A stretch of 64,000 nt of DNA. Origin: Lewinellaceae bacterium (GTDB lineage: Bacteria > Bacteroidota > Bacteroidia > Chitinophagales > Saprospiraceae). The number at the start of each line of letters is the position of its first letter. The stretch's first letter is position 1. Positions 35,526 to 43,481 of the stretch are shown piece by piece. A program made the translations under genes and the position numbers. The stretch is taken from positions 1-64,000 of the forward strand of contig JADJSY010000045.1 of assembly GCA_016711435.1 (NCBI GenBank), written 5' to 3'. Below the pieces are notes generated by a model. It was not told the DNA's origin, ran no database searches, and worked only from the letters and a program-made list of their open reading frames with translations.

Positions 35526-36926
35526 ATGACTTACGACGTTACCGTGATCGGCTCCGGGCCAGGAGGATATGTGGCCGCTATTCGTTGTTCCCAGCTGGGC
35601 ATGAAAACTGCTTTAATTGAACGCTACCCTGTGCTGGGAGGTACTTGTTTGAATGTAGGTTGTATTCCTTCCAAAGCATTGCTCGACTCATCTGAGCACT
35701 ACCACAATGCCCACAGTAAATTTAAAACGCATGGTATTGACCTCAAAGACTTAAAGGTCAATATGCCGCAAATGATAAAACGAAAAAGAGAGGTCGTCCT
35801 TGAAAACAACAAAGGAATCGACTTTTTGATGAAGAAGAACAAGATAGATGTGTACCACGGACATGGTTCATTTGTCAATAAAAATCGGATCAGGATAACT
35901 GCCCAGGACACGCAGGAAATAGAAACACAGCGTGTCATTATTGCAACCGGCTCCAAACCCATTGTGCCGGCATCTTTCAATTACGACAAACAACGCGTCA
36001 TCACTTCGACGGAATCGCTCAATATTGAAAAGGTGCCCGGGAGTATGGTCATTATTGGCGGGGGCGTTATCGGTTTGGAACTTGGAAGTGTGTATGCGCG
36101 TCTCGGTACGGAAGTACATGTGGTGGAGTTTTTAGACCGGATTATTGCTGGTATGGATAGCGATTGCAGCCGCGAACTTCAAAAAAGCCTGAAAGCGCTT
36201 GGGATGCAATTTCACCTGCGCCATGCGGTAACTGATGTCACCCCTTCAAAAACCAAAGTAAAAGTGGTGGCCAAAAGTCGCGACGACGAATCAAAAACCC
36301 TGAGTTGGGATGTCGATTATTGCCTCGTGGCCATTGGTCGGAAGCCTTATACGGATAACCTCGGTTTGGAACAGATTGGAATTACCCTGGATGAAAAAGG
36401 CCGCATCCCGGTAGACCATCATTTACAAACATCGGTGCCGGGCATCTACGCCATTGGCGATGTCATTCAGGGCGCCATGCTCGCGCACAAGGCAGAAGAA
36501 GAAGGTGTGTTTGTAGCCGAAGTCATGGCCGGACAAAAACCACACATCAATTACAACCTGATTCCCGGTGTTGTTTACACCTGGCCGGAAGTAGCGGCTG
36601 TTGGGTTTACGGAAGAACAACTCAAAGAAATGGGCATTCCGTATAAACCCGGTAAATTTCCGTTCCGCGCTTTAGGTCGTGCCCGGGCCTCCATGGATCT
36701 GGATGGTATGGTAAAAGTACTGGCGCACAAGGAAACAGATGAAATCCTGGGCGTTCATATTGTCGGCGCCCGCGCAGCAGATATGATTGCAGAAGCCGTA
36801 GCGCTCATGGAATTCAGGGCTTCCGAAGAAGATGGCGCCCGTATGAGCCACGCACACCCGACTTATACAGAGGCCTTTAAAGAAGCCTGTATGGCGGCCA
36901 GTGCGAATCGGGCGATTCACATGTAA
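35526..36926 (+). CDS. lpd: Dihydrolipoyl dehydrogenase
   Basis: 466 residues. FAD-binding GSGPGGYVAA at the N-terminus, redox-active disulfide in GGTCLNVGCIPSK, NAD-binding IIGGGVIGLELGSVYARLG, FAD-contact GIYAIGDV, and the C-terminal His-Glu pair in HAHPTYTEAFKEA. It is the E3 component shared by the pyruvate, 2-oxoglutarate and branched-chain dehydrogenase complexes and the glycine cleavage system. No E1/E2 genes are adjacent, so it probably serves several complexes. Confidence 0.97.
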   Translation: MTYDVTVIGSGPGGYVAAIRCSQLGMKTALIERYPVLGGTCLNVGCIPSKALLDSSEHYHNAHSKFKTHGIDLKDLKVNMPQMIKRKREVVLENNKGIDFLMKKNKIDVYHGHGSFVNKNRIRITAQDTQEIETQRVIIATGSKPIVPASFNYDKQRVITSTESLNIEKVPGSMVIIGGGVIGLELGSVYARLGTEVHVVEFLDRIIAGMDSDCSRELQKSLKALGMQFHLRHAVTDVTPSKTKVKVVAKSRDDESKTLSWDVDYCLVAIGRKPYTDNLGLEQIGITLDEKGRIPVDHHLQTSVPGIYAIGDVIQGAMLAHKAEEEGVFVAEVMAGQKPHINYNLIPGVVYTWPEVAAVGFTEEQLKEMGIPYKPGKFPFRALGRARASMDLDGMVKVLAHKETDEILGVHIVGARAADMIAEAVALMEFRASEEDGARMSHAHPTYTEAFKEACMAASANRAIHM

Positions 36927-36984
36927 ATTGGAGGCTTTTGTTTCAAAATTCACATAAACAATTGACTATCAGTTTTTTAATGCA

Positions 36985-37023
36985 AAAAAGTCTCCTGCTA
37001 CGAATGGTAACAGGAGACTTTTT
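36985..37023. terminator. Bidirectional terminator after lpd
   Basis: 13-bp perfect stem AAAAAGTCTCCTG (36985-36997) with 37011-37023, T's at both ends; lies between convergent genes. Confidence 0.92.
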
Positions 37024-37070
37024 GGTGTGATACTGAATAGGAAGGTGCGCAAAATTAGTTTCGGCTTAAA

Positions 37071-37115
37071 TTCTTTACAAATGCTTCAATATCCAGCACT
37101 GATAACCGATAACTA
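37071..37115. repeat. Dispersed ~45-bp repeat, copy B
   Basis: Homologous to 25985-26028 and, like it, placed just 3' of a minus-strand gene. GATAAC words continue to 37129. Confidence 0.7.
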
Positions 37116-37133
37116 ATAACAGATAACTATTTC

Positions 37134-37913
37134 TCAGGCTACCGAATTTTTGTCGGATACTTCTTTTAGAAAACTATCCAGGATAGCATTAAAATCTTCC
37201 GGTTTTTCCATCATGGGCGCATGTCCGCATTCATCTAAAAAAAACAGTTGGGAACCGGAAATCAACTCTTGAAATTTCTCGGCCACAAAAGGCGGCGTCA
37301 CCGAATCCTGCTTTCCCCAAATAAGGAGCGTAGGCGCCTTGATCTTATGCAACTTATCACCCAGGTTGTGCCGCACTGCCGACTTGGCTGTTGCCACAAC
37401 GCGTATAGCTTTATTGCGGTCATTCACAATGTCAAAAACTTCATCCACCAATTCCTTGCTGGCTACTGAAGGATCGTAAAAAGTTTCGGCGGTTTTATTC
37501 TTGATGTATTCATAGTCGCCGCGTTTGGGGAAAGCAGTACCAAATGCGCTTTCAAATAAACCGGAACTACCCGTCAAGGTAACCGATGCGATACGTTCTG
37601 GATGTGCAAGTGCATACAGTAATGCGACGTGCCCGCCCAGCGAGTTGCCAAGCAAGTGCACCTTGTCATACCCTTTGTGTTCAACGAATCGGGTTGTAAA
37701 ATCGACCAGCCCCATTACGGATACCTGTAAAATAGGCATTTCATAAATAGGTAAAAGAGGCACAACTACATTGTAATTAGCCGAAAAATGATTGATGATT
37801 CCCTGAAAATTACTCAACGCGCCAAAGAGTCCGTGTAGCAAAAGTAATGTTTCACCCTGGGTTCCAGACTCAATGAAACGGAAGCCGTTTTCTTCTTTTA
37901 CAGTTAAAGTCAT
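37134..37913 (-). CDS. Alpha/beta-hydrolase
   Basis: 259 residues. Catalytic triad visible: Ser in LLGNSLGGHVAL, Asp in LLIWGKQDSVTPP, His in DECGHAPMMEKPE; oxyanion region LLLHGLFGALSNF. No signal peptide, so cytoplasmic. The family spans esterases, haloalkane dehalogenases and C-C hydrolases; the sequence alone does not fix the substrate. A TATTTTTG -7-like element lies at 37939-37946. Confidence 0.9.
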   Translation of the reverse strand: MTLTVKEENGFRFIESGTQGETLLLLHGLFGALSNFQGIINHFSANYNVVVPLLPIYEMPILQVSVMGLVDFTTRFVEHKGYDKVHLLGNSLGGHVALLYALAHPERIASVTLTGSSGLFESAFGTAFPKRGDYEYIKNKTAETFYDPSVASKELVDEVFDIVNDRNKAIRVVATAKSAVRHNLGDKLHKIKAPTLLIWGKQDSVTPPFVAEKFQELISGSQLFFLDECGHAPMMEKPEDFNAILDSFLKEVSDKNSVA

Positions 37914-38091
37914 TCGTAGTGTTTCAATATAAGTTGTGCAAAAATAGCAAAAACCATCAAACTAATTCATTTGTGCAAAATGAGTGCTTGTTCCGTAGAC
38001 CATACCCTCAGTCATGCCCAATGTAACGTGGTTTTGAAGGAAATATTAGTACAACATCCTGAATCAGAAGCCTCTAAGTAATCAAAAAAAA

Positions 38092-39180
38092 TTAAACGTG
38101 ACTTTCTGCTTTTGTTGTTGCATCCATTTGATACGTCACAAATAAAAGAAAACCCATCAGGAAAATAGCTCCGGCCTGGTGTAAAACGCCCAAGGTAACC
38201 GGAATAGCGCCTTTGCAATGAATTAATGTAAATATACCCAGCAATACCTGAACGAGTAACATAGTTGTCAGTGCCATATTGCCGAAACGAAGCGAACGCG
38301 AGATGGCTCCGCTTTTGTTGGTCCGCCAGACAAAGTAAATGATCAGTGCAGAAAGCAGGTAAGCCACGTTGCGGTGCAGAAACTGGATCAGGGTAGGCAT
38401 AAATGCATTGACATCGTAGTTCCTAAAATTCTCCGGTATCCAGTTAGATCCGTCCAGCAGGATGCCCGGCAGGTAATATCCGTTCATATCAGGCCAGGTC
38501 GGATATGTCAATCCGGCTTTGGTGCCCGACATCATGGCGCCCAGGGCAATTTGCAGAAAAGCCAGACCTACCAGTCCCCAGGCAAATGAAACGCCCCAGC
38601 GTTTCGATCTTTGTACGCCCTTCGGCTGATACGCAATAAACAGCGTCCACAACAAGTAGGCAAAAATAACAATCGCCATACAAAGGTGCAGGGTAAGGTT
38701 GTAGGCATTTACCCAGGGGCGTCGAATAAGTCCACTGGCAACCATGATCCAGCCGAAAAAACCTTCCAGGCCGGCCAGGGCTACCACCACGAGCATGCGA
38801 GGCAATAGGCGGCGGGAAAACATACCCCGGTATAGAAAAAAAGCAAAAGGAAATACAAAAACAAAAAACATCAGCCGTGCCCACAGCCGGTGAAAATACT
38901 CCCAGAAATAGATGAACTTAAAATCGTCCAGGAGCATGCCCTGATTGATTTTCTGGTACTGCGGTGTCTGTTGGTACAAAGCGAACTCTTCCTGCCACTG
39001 TGCGTCATTCAGGGGTGGCAGCGTGCCCGTCACGATTTCCCAGCGGGTGATACTCAATCCACTTCCTGTCAGCCGGGTAATACCTCCAATAACAATTTGC
39101 ATAAAAACCATGAGCAAACCCGTTATCAACCAGATTTTGACTGCCTTTGCAATGCGCGTGTCCTCCGTATAGCGAAACAT
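38092..39180 (-). CDS. ctaA: Haem A synthase (COX15/CtaA family)
   Basis: 362 residues, about eight membrane helices. The four conserved haem-ligand histidines are in EYFHRLWARLMF, NAYNLTLHLCMAI, LIQFLHRNVAYLL and LGVLHQAGAIFL, each in a helix. The GGITRLTGSGLSITRWE motif is diagnostic. It oxidises haem O to haem A for aa3-type cytochrome oxidase. Oxidase and ctaB genes are not in the window. Its start borders the candidate replication origin. Confidence 0.95.
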   Translation of the reverse strand: MFRYTEDTRIAKAVKIWLITGLLMVFMQIVIGGITRLTGSGLSITRWEIVTGTLPPLNDAQWQEEFALYQQTPQYQKINQGMLLDDFKFIYFWEYFHRLWARLMFFVFVFPFAFFLYRGMFSRRLLPRMLVVVALAGLEGFFGWIMVASGLIRRPWVNAYNLTLHLCMAIVIFAYLLWTLFIAYQPKGVQRSKRWGVSFAWGLVGLAFLQIALGAMMSGTKAGLTYPTWPDMNGYYLPGILLDGSNWIPENFRNYDVNAFMPTLIQFLHRNVAYLLSALIIYFVWRTNKSGAISRSLRFGNMALTTMLLVQVLLGIFTLIHCKGAIPVTLGVLHQAGAIFLMGFLLFVTYQMDATTKAESHV

Positions 39181-39384
39181 ATAGATGCTGTATTTTTTTG
39201 CGTTCGATAAAAACTTGACACAAAAGTAGAGCCTTTATATCGTTCGCTTTTCGGAAGGTGACTTCCCTTTATTAATTTTAGATGATTTAAATTAAAAAAA
39301 CGGTCGCCATCATCAGGGGTGTTAGCTTGTTAAAAACCTCGTAATTGCATATACTTCAGCCCAGGCTACCAAGAGTTACCATGT

Positions 39385-39393
39385 TTATCCACA
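39385..39393 (+). other. DnaA box 1
   Basis: TTATCCACA, perfect consensus. Confidence 0.75.
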
Positions 39394-39437
39394 CTTTTTG
39401 TGCAAACAAGCGTATTTGTAATCAGCACCTTGCAAGG

Positions 39438-39446
39438 TTATGCACA
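39438..39446 (+). other. DnaA box 2
   Basis: TTATGCACA, fits TTATNCACA. Confidence 0.7.
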
Positions 39447-39612
39447 TATAAATGGAAAAATATGGAAAACCCTGCTGTTGGTCGTTTCGTTTTCCCCACC
39501 GCTGTTAGCTGACGTTTGTAAAACTGTAGTTCCCCACAGTCCAAAAGCGAAAACAGCACAATGTTCATAAGTTCAACAGCACAATGTGGAGAGCGGTGTA
39601 TTACGCACGCAC

Positions 39613-39621
39613 TTATCCACA
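39613..39621 (+). other. DnaA box 3
   Basis: TTATCCACA, perfect consensus. Confidence 0.75.
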
Positions 39622-39842
39622 CTAAAATATGAACAACAGTATGCTGATAGTCAATTTTTTATACAGGTTATTATTTTTAATGTTTGTAAGTGTTTCAAAC
39701 AAGTAGTTGAAGTGCTGAACAGGTTCAAAATGAAGAAATTGTAAATTTTGAGGGTCATTTTACAAAATAAAACCTTACTTTTAAGACAAAAAACGCGTCT
39801 TTTATTTCGATAAATTTAAAACAAAAACCACTTCTCAACACC

Positions 39843-40523
39843 ATGTGTGGCCGATATGCGCTTGCCCCGAGTCCCAAACAAAAATCCGAACAACTGCGAG
39901 ACGTGCAACAACCCGTCACGTGGAAAATCCGCTATAACATTGCGCCTACCCAGTCGGCATACATCATTGGCAACGACCACCCTGAGCGGATTCGTGAAAT
40001 GACCTGGGGCCTGGTGCCTTCCTGGAGCCGCGACGGCTTGAACAGCGGAAAACTGATTAACGCCCGCGCAGAAAGTATTTTTGAAAAACCCTCGTTCCGG
40101 GAAATCATCCAAACCCGGCGATGCCTGGTGCCGGCAGACAGTTTTTACGAATGGCGAAAGGAACCCGACGGTCGAAAACTGCCCTATCGTATTTTGCTGA
40201 AAAACGGCGCGTTGATGTTTATGGCCGGCATCTGGGATGAATGGGGATCTGGATCAAACGTACAGACCACCTTCTCCATCATCACAACCGGGCCCAACGA
40301 AGAGATGGCAGCCCTGCACAACCGGATGCCGCTGATACTTGCTTCGGCGGAAGCGCAGGTTGCCTGGCTTTCCGACCTATCTGTGGAAAAAATAACGCCG
40401 ATGCTACAGCCGCCTGCTAACGGATTGCTTCGAATGTATCGCGTATCGGAACGGCTGAACGGCACTAGTTATGACGCGCCTGAACTACAGGACGAAGTCC
40501 CCGATGTGCTGCGCTTATTTTGA
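39843..40523 (+). CDS. SRAP-domain abasic-site protein (YedK/HMCES family)
   Basis: 226 residues. The catalytic Cys2 is exposed after Met removal (MCGRYALAP); other active-site motifs are NARAES, CLVPADSFYEW, MAGIWDEW and ALHNRMPLIL (with the conserved His). SRAP proteins form a stable thiazolidine crosslink with abasic sites in single-stranded DNA and protect replication forks. Being the first gene right of the candidate origin fits a replication-linked role but may be coincidence. Convergent with dtd. Confidence 0.95.
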   Translation: MCGRYALAPSPKQKSEQLRDVQQPVTWKIRYNIAPTQSAYIIGNDHPERIREMTWGLVPSWSRDGLNSGKLINARAESIFEKPSFREIIQTRRCLVPADSFYEWRKEPDGRKLPYRILLKNGALMFMAGIWDEWGSGSNVQTTFSIITTGPNEEMAALHNRMPLILASAEAQVAWLSDLSVEKITPMLQPPANGLLRMYRVSERLNGTSYDAPELQDEVPDVLRLF

Positions 40524-40542
40524 AAGCATGCAACCACCGGCG

Positions 40543-40995
40543 CTATTCCTTGTTTTTAGAATCCAGCAGGATCGTTACCGGACCGTCATTGAGCAATAAA
40601 ACTTTCATGTCGGCGCCGAAAGCACCCGTATATACAGGTCTTGCTGAGGTACTCCGAAGCGTCTCAACAAAACTTTCATATAAGGGAATAGCAGTTTCAG
40701 GCCGCGCAGCGCGGATAAAGGAAGGGCGATTTCCTTTCCGGGTACTGGCATGGAGCGTAAACTGACTCACAACCAGCAGCTCGCCTTCGATATCCTGAAT
40801 GGAAAGGTTCATTAGATCAGCGTCGTCGGAAAAGATGCGCAATGCTGCTATTTTTTTGCTCAACCAGTCTATATCTTCCTGATTATCATCCGGTTCTATA
40901 CCCAACAGAATGAGCAGTCCCCGGGCGATCCTGGATTTTTCTATCCCGTCGATGGTAACGGATGCTTGGGAAACCCTTTGTAAAACGACACGCAT
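40543..40995 (-). CDS. dtd: D-aminoacyl-tRNA deacylase
   Basis: 150 residues from the ATG at 40995 (MRVVLQRVSQASVTIDG), the exact family start and length. Active-site motifs: VVSQFTLHASTRKGNRPSF and the C-terminal NDGPVTILLDS (the cross-subunit Gly-x-Pro type). Removes D-amino acids and glycine wrongly attached to tRNA. Its upstream region contains the inverted repeat at 41053. Confidence 0.96.
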   Translation of the reverse strand: MRVVLQRVSQASVTIDGIEKSRIARGLLILLGIEPDDNQEDIDWLSKKIAALRIFSDDADLMNLSIQDIEGELLVVSQFTLHASTRKGNRPSFIRAARPETAIPLYESFVETLRSTSARPVYTGAFGADMKVLLLNDGPVTILLDSKNKE

Positions 40996-41052
40996 GGATA
41001 TAGGAATGAGCAAATGTGAAAATAGTGAGACTTTTGCAGCGGAGGCTGGGGC

Positions 41053-41143
41053 GGTTTGATGGTTTGAAAGGTTTGATGGTTTGAAGTGGTAACTTACGGC
41101 ATAAGTTACCACTTCAAACCATCAACCTTTCAAACCATCAAAC
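41053..41143. repeat. Inverted repeat of TTTGATGG words in a divergent promoter region
   Basis: Arms 41053-41096 and 41102-41143 pair along ~42 bp with one 1-base gap and a 5-base loop (ggttTGATGGTTTGAAAGG ... AAGTTACC). It lies between dtd (leftward) and the AhpD-like gene (rightward), which both start away from it, so it cannot be a terminator of either. Confidence 0.93.
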
Positions 41144-41185
41144 TTCTCAAACCGGCCCATATTTTTCTAAACTTGCAATTTCAAT

Positions 41186-41527
41186 ATGTCACTCGTAACA
41201 GAATTTAATGATTACCGCGCCCGCATGAACGAGCGCATTTTGGCCACCGATAATAAAGTGATCAAACGTTTTTGGAGCCTCGACAACCAAACCTACCAGG
41301 AAGGCGCACTCGATGTACCGACCAAAGAGATGCTGGGCTTGGTGGCGTCTATGGTGCTTCGATGCGATGATTGTATCAAATACCATCTCGGCAAATGCTA
41401 CGAGCTCGGTATCACAACCGATCAGATTTTTGAAATCTTTGCGGTGGCGAATATGGTCGGAGGTTCTATCTGTATTCCGCATACCCGCCGGGCCGTGGAA
41501 TATTGGGAAGAACTTCAGCAGGCATAA
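41186..41527 (+). CDS. Carboxymuconolactone decarboxylase family protein (AhpD-like)
   Basis: 113 residues, all-helical CMD fold. The CxxC pair with downstream His is intact: LRCDDCIKYHLGKCYELG, followed by EIFAVANMVGGSICIPHTRR. AhpD-like proteins use this pair as a thiol-disulfide relay for peroxide defence; other CMD members are true decarboxylases. The CxxC favours the redox role. Confidence 0.9.
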   Translation: MSLVTEFNDYRARMNERILATDNKVIKRFWSLDNQTYQEGALDVPTKEMLGLVASMVLRCDDCIKYHLGKCYELGITTDQIFEIFAVANMVGGSICIPHTRRAVEYWEELQQA

Positions 41528-41533
41528 AGCAAC

Positions 41534-41743
41534 CAAACATGAGTCATCCGGATTTTGCCTAAAACGACCACAAAAAGGTCAAACTCGTATTTATTGATGA
41601 TTGCTTATTGACAATTGATGATTTTTGATGCAAGGTGGCATCTTCGCACATCATAAATCATCAATTGTCAATAAGCAATCATCAATAAATACTGTGCCGG
41701 CGCGTACTAAGAGTCGCTACAAAATCCGGATGACTCATGTTTG
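41534..41743. repeat. Two-part inverted repeat between convergent genes
   Basis: Outer arms 41534-41557 and 41720-41743 are perfect over 24 bases (CATGAGTCATCCGGATTTTG core). Inner arms 41588-41630 and 41649-41691 pair with 1 mismatch in 43 (TTATTGATGATTGCTTATTG core). The ~29-base spacers between inner and outer arms do not pair. It takes up most of the 225-base gap. Confidence 0.95.
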
Positions 41744-41752
41744 CCTTTTTAA

Positions 41753-42490
41753 TTAATCAATATACTCCACTTTTCGGATTAAACGCAGGCCGATACCCAA
41801 TTCGACGGCGGCATTCCGAATGCGGCGTTCGGAGATAGTGATCACACTGCCGGGGTTGAAAGGATCGATGACATTACCGATGCTGGGTTGATTGTACTGT
41901 GGGGTGACATCGGGCTGAATGGAAAGTTTGAGTTCTCCGCCGATCAGTTCCTTGAGTTTGAACTCAATGCCGGTGCTGATGCTAAAGCCGACCATCCAGC
42001 GATTCATGAAGGCGACGCTGGGATAATAGATGGACAGCGATGGATTGCCCCGGCTCAGGTCGTCGATATTGGTGGACAGGGTATAATCTACGCGCAGTCC
42101 GCCGCCGTAAAAAAACCGCATCCGGCCACTTGCGCCTAAATCGCGCTTTTGTTTGGCGCCCAGAACCAGGGAAAGATTGTTGAAGAGAAATTCTTCCGTG
42201 AAAGTACCGCCCGGTGCGCCGGAGTTGATGTTAAAATACCGGAATCGGGTAGCGCTACCTTTTACATGGTAGCCTACTTGCATAAAAAGGGAGTTTTTAT
42301 CCTCTTCATTATCCACCGATTCGATACTGAGTGCCGCATGATATTTGAAAAGTGGCTCTCGCTCGAAAGAATTGTCCCACTTTTGCAGCCCGATGGTCGG
42401 ACCGAATTGAAATACATACGCAGTTGACTGGGCGTTCATTTGTCGGCCCAAACAAGCAATTAAAAACAAAACACATACAAAACGTATCAT
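41753..42490 (-). CDS. Outer-membrane beta-barrel protein (PorT-like)
   Basis: 245 residues with a signal peptide (MIRFVCVLFLIACLGRQMNAQ). The rest alternates hydrophobic/polar residues in ~10-residue strands (LFMQVGYHVKG, MRFFYGGGLRVDYTL, MVGFSISTGIEFKL), consistent with an 8-10-stranded barrel of the OMP_b-brl type. Function unknown; such barrels are abundant in Bacteroidota and one, PorT, serves T9SS, but the similarity I see is general. Confidence 0.8.
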   Translation of the reverse strand: MIRFVCVLFLIACLGRQMNAQSTAYVFQFGPTIGLQKWDNSFEREPLFKYHAALSIESVDNEEDKNSLFMQVGYHVKGSATRFRYFNINSGAPGGTFTEEFLFNNLSLVLGAKQKRDLGASGRMRFFYGGGLRVDYTLSTNIDDLSRGNPSLSIYYPSVAFMNRWMVGFSISTGIEFKLKELIGGELKLSIQPDVTPQYNQPSIGNVIDPFNPGSVITISERRIRNAAVELGIGLRLIRKVEYID

Positions 42491-42665
42491 AAAATCGTTT
42501 TTAGGTCGAAAAGTAAGGCATTATGAATGAAATATAGTCAATGCAAAGTGGTTTTGAACGATAAGGTAAATTAATTCATTGATTACCAATGCTTTCTCAA
42601 CCATCAACATACTCAACCTCTCAACTTTCAGTATAACGGAGTACAACACACACAAAGACAATTAT

Positions 42666-43319
42666 ATGCGCAAAGCAATCCTTTTTTTACTGCTTTTGGT
42701 GAACGTGAGCTGGATACAGCCCAATCAGCCACCCACGCTCAAACTGGCGTTACTCAAATATTCCGGCGGCGGCGACTGGTACAACGATGTCAATTCTTTA
42801 AAAAACCTCGCCAGGTTTTGTAATGAGAACCTGCGCACCAATTTCGATCTCGAATTTGCAACGGTGGAGCCGGGTAGCGCAGAACTGTTTAACTATCCTG
42901 TGGTATATGCCACCGGTCATGGAAACATGCTTTTTAATGACCTGGAAGCGCGCAACCTCCGGGCCTATCTGGAAGGCGGCGGCTTTTTGATCTTAAACGA
43001 CGACTATGGTTTGGACCCTTTTGTCCGGCCTGCTATGAAAAAGGTATTCCCGGAACTCGATTTTGTGGAACTGCCTTTCAGCCACCCGATTTACCACCAA
43101 AAATATAATTTCAACAACGGGACGCCAAAAATACATGAGCACGATGGAAAACCGGCTCAGGGTTTTGGGCTGCTCTGGCAGGGGCGCCTAGTTTGTTACT
43201 ACAACTTTGAAACAGACCTCGGCGATGGCTGGGATGACGTACACAATGATCCCCCGGAGATGCGCGCCAAAGCGTTGCAAATGGGAGCGAACATTGTACA
43301 ATTTGCTTTTCAACAATGA
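42666..43319 (+). CDS. DUF4159 domain protein, exported
   Basis: 217 residues from the ATG at 42666, which starts a signal peptide (MRKAILFLLLLVNVSWIQ). The domain resembles a glutamine-amidotransferase-like fold: YPVVYATGHGNMLFNDLEAR and LRAYLEGGGFLILNDDYG, later HPIYHQKYNFNNGTPKIHEH. In other Bacteroidota DUF4159 proteins often sit with MoxR-type AAA ATPases and von Willebrand proteins, absent here. The inverted repeat at 43320 begins one base after its stop. Confidence 0.85.
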   Translation: MRKAILFLLLLVNVSWIQPNQPPTLKLALLKYSGGGDWYNDVNSLKNLARFCNENLRTNFDLEFATVEPGSAELFNYPVVYATGHGNMLFNDLEARNLRAYLEGGGFLILNDDYGLDPFVRPAMKKVFPELDFVELPFSHPIYHQKYNFNNGTPKIHEHDGKPAQGFGLLWQGRLVCYYNFETDLGDGWDDVHNDPPEMRAKALQMGANIVQFAFQQ

Positions 43320-43464
43320 TTTTTTGGTTGATGAGGTTTATAAGGGTTTATAAGGTTGATATACATCCGCTCGAAAAAAGTAAAATCGCTTCATTCCCGA
43401 GCGGGTTATACCTCATCAACCCTAATAAACCTCATCAACCTTATAAACCTCATCAACCAAAAAA
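43320..43464. repeat. Inverted repeat of GATGAGGTTTATAAGG words between DUF4159 and purD
   Basis: Outer arms 43320-43345 and 43439-43464 are perfect over 26 bases; the interior (GCTCG ... CGAGCG) pairs partly. It starts directly after one stop codon and ends 17 bases before the next ATG, on co-directional genes. A's, not T's, follow the right arm. Confidence 0.93.
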
Positions 43465-43481
43465 AACACACAACGCACACA

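Larger units (their letters stand above)
39181..39842. other. Candidate chromosomal replication origin (oriC)
   Basis: A 662-base gene-free region between divergently transcribed ctaA and the SRAP gene. Three perfect DnaA boxes (TTATCCACA, TTATGCACA, TTATCCACA), all on the + strand, lie within 237 bases (39385-39621). Imperfect boxes flank them: TTCCCCACA at 39530, TGTGGAGAG at 39585, TTACGCACG at 39601. The right part (about 39640-39842) is very AT-rich and would suit an unwinding element. Three parS-like sites lie 4-11 kb to the left, as expected near an origin. dnaA itself is not in the window, which is not unusual in this phylum. Confidence 0.75.

Noticed and set aside
39905..39922. GTCACGTGGAAAA as a fourth parS site
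   Set aside because: Only the CACGTG core and a few flanking bases match; the left half of the consensus is absent.
43320..43464. Long hairpins as ordinary rho-independent terminators
   Set aside because: The arms are too long, are followed by A's or mixed sequence rather than T's, and one occurs between divergently transcribed genes.
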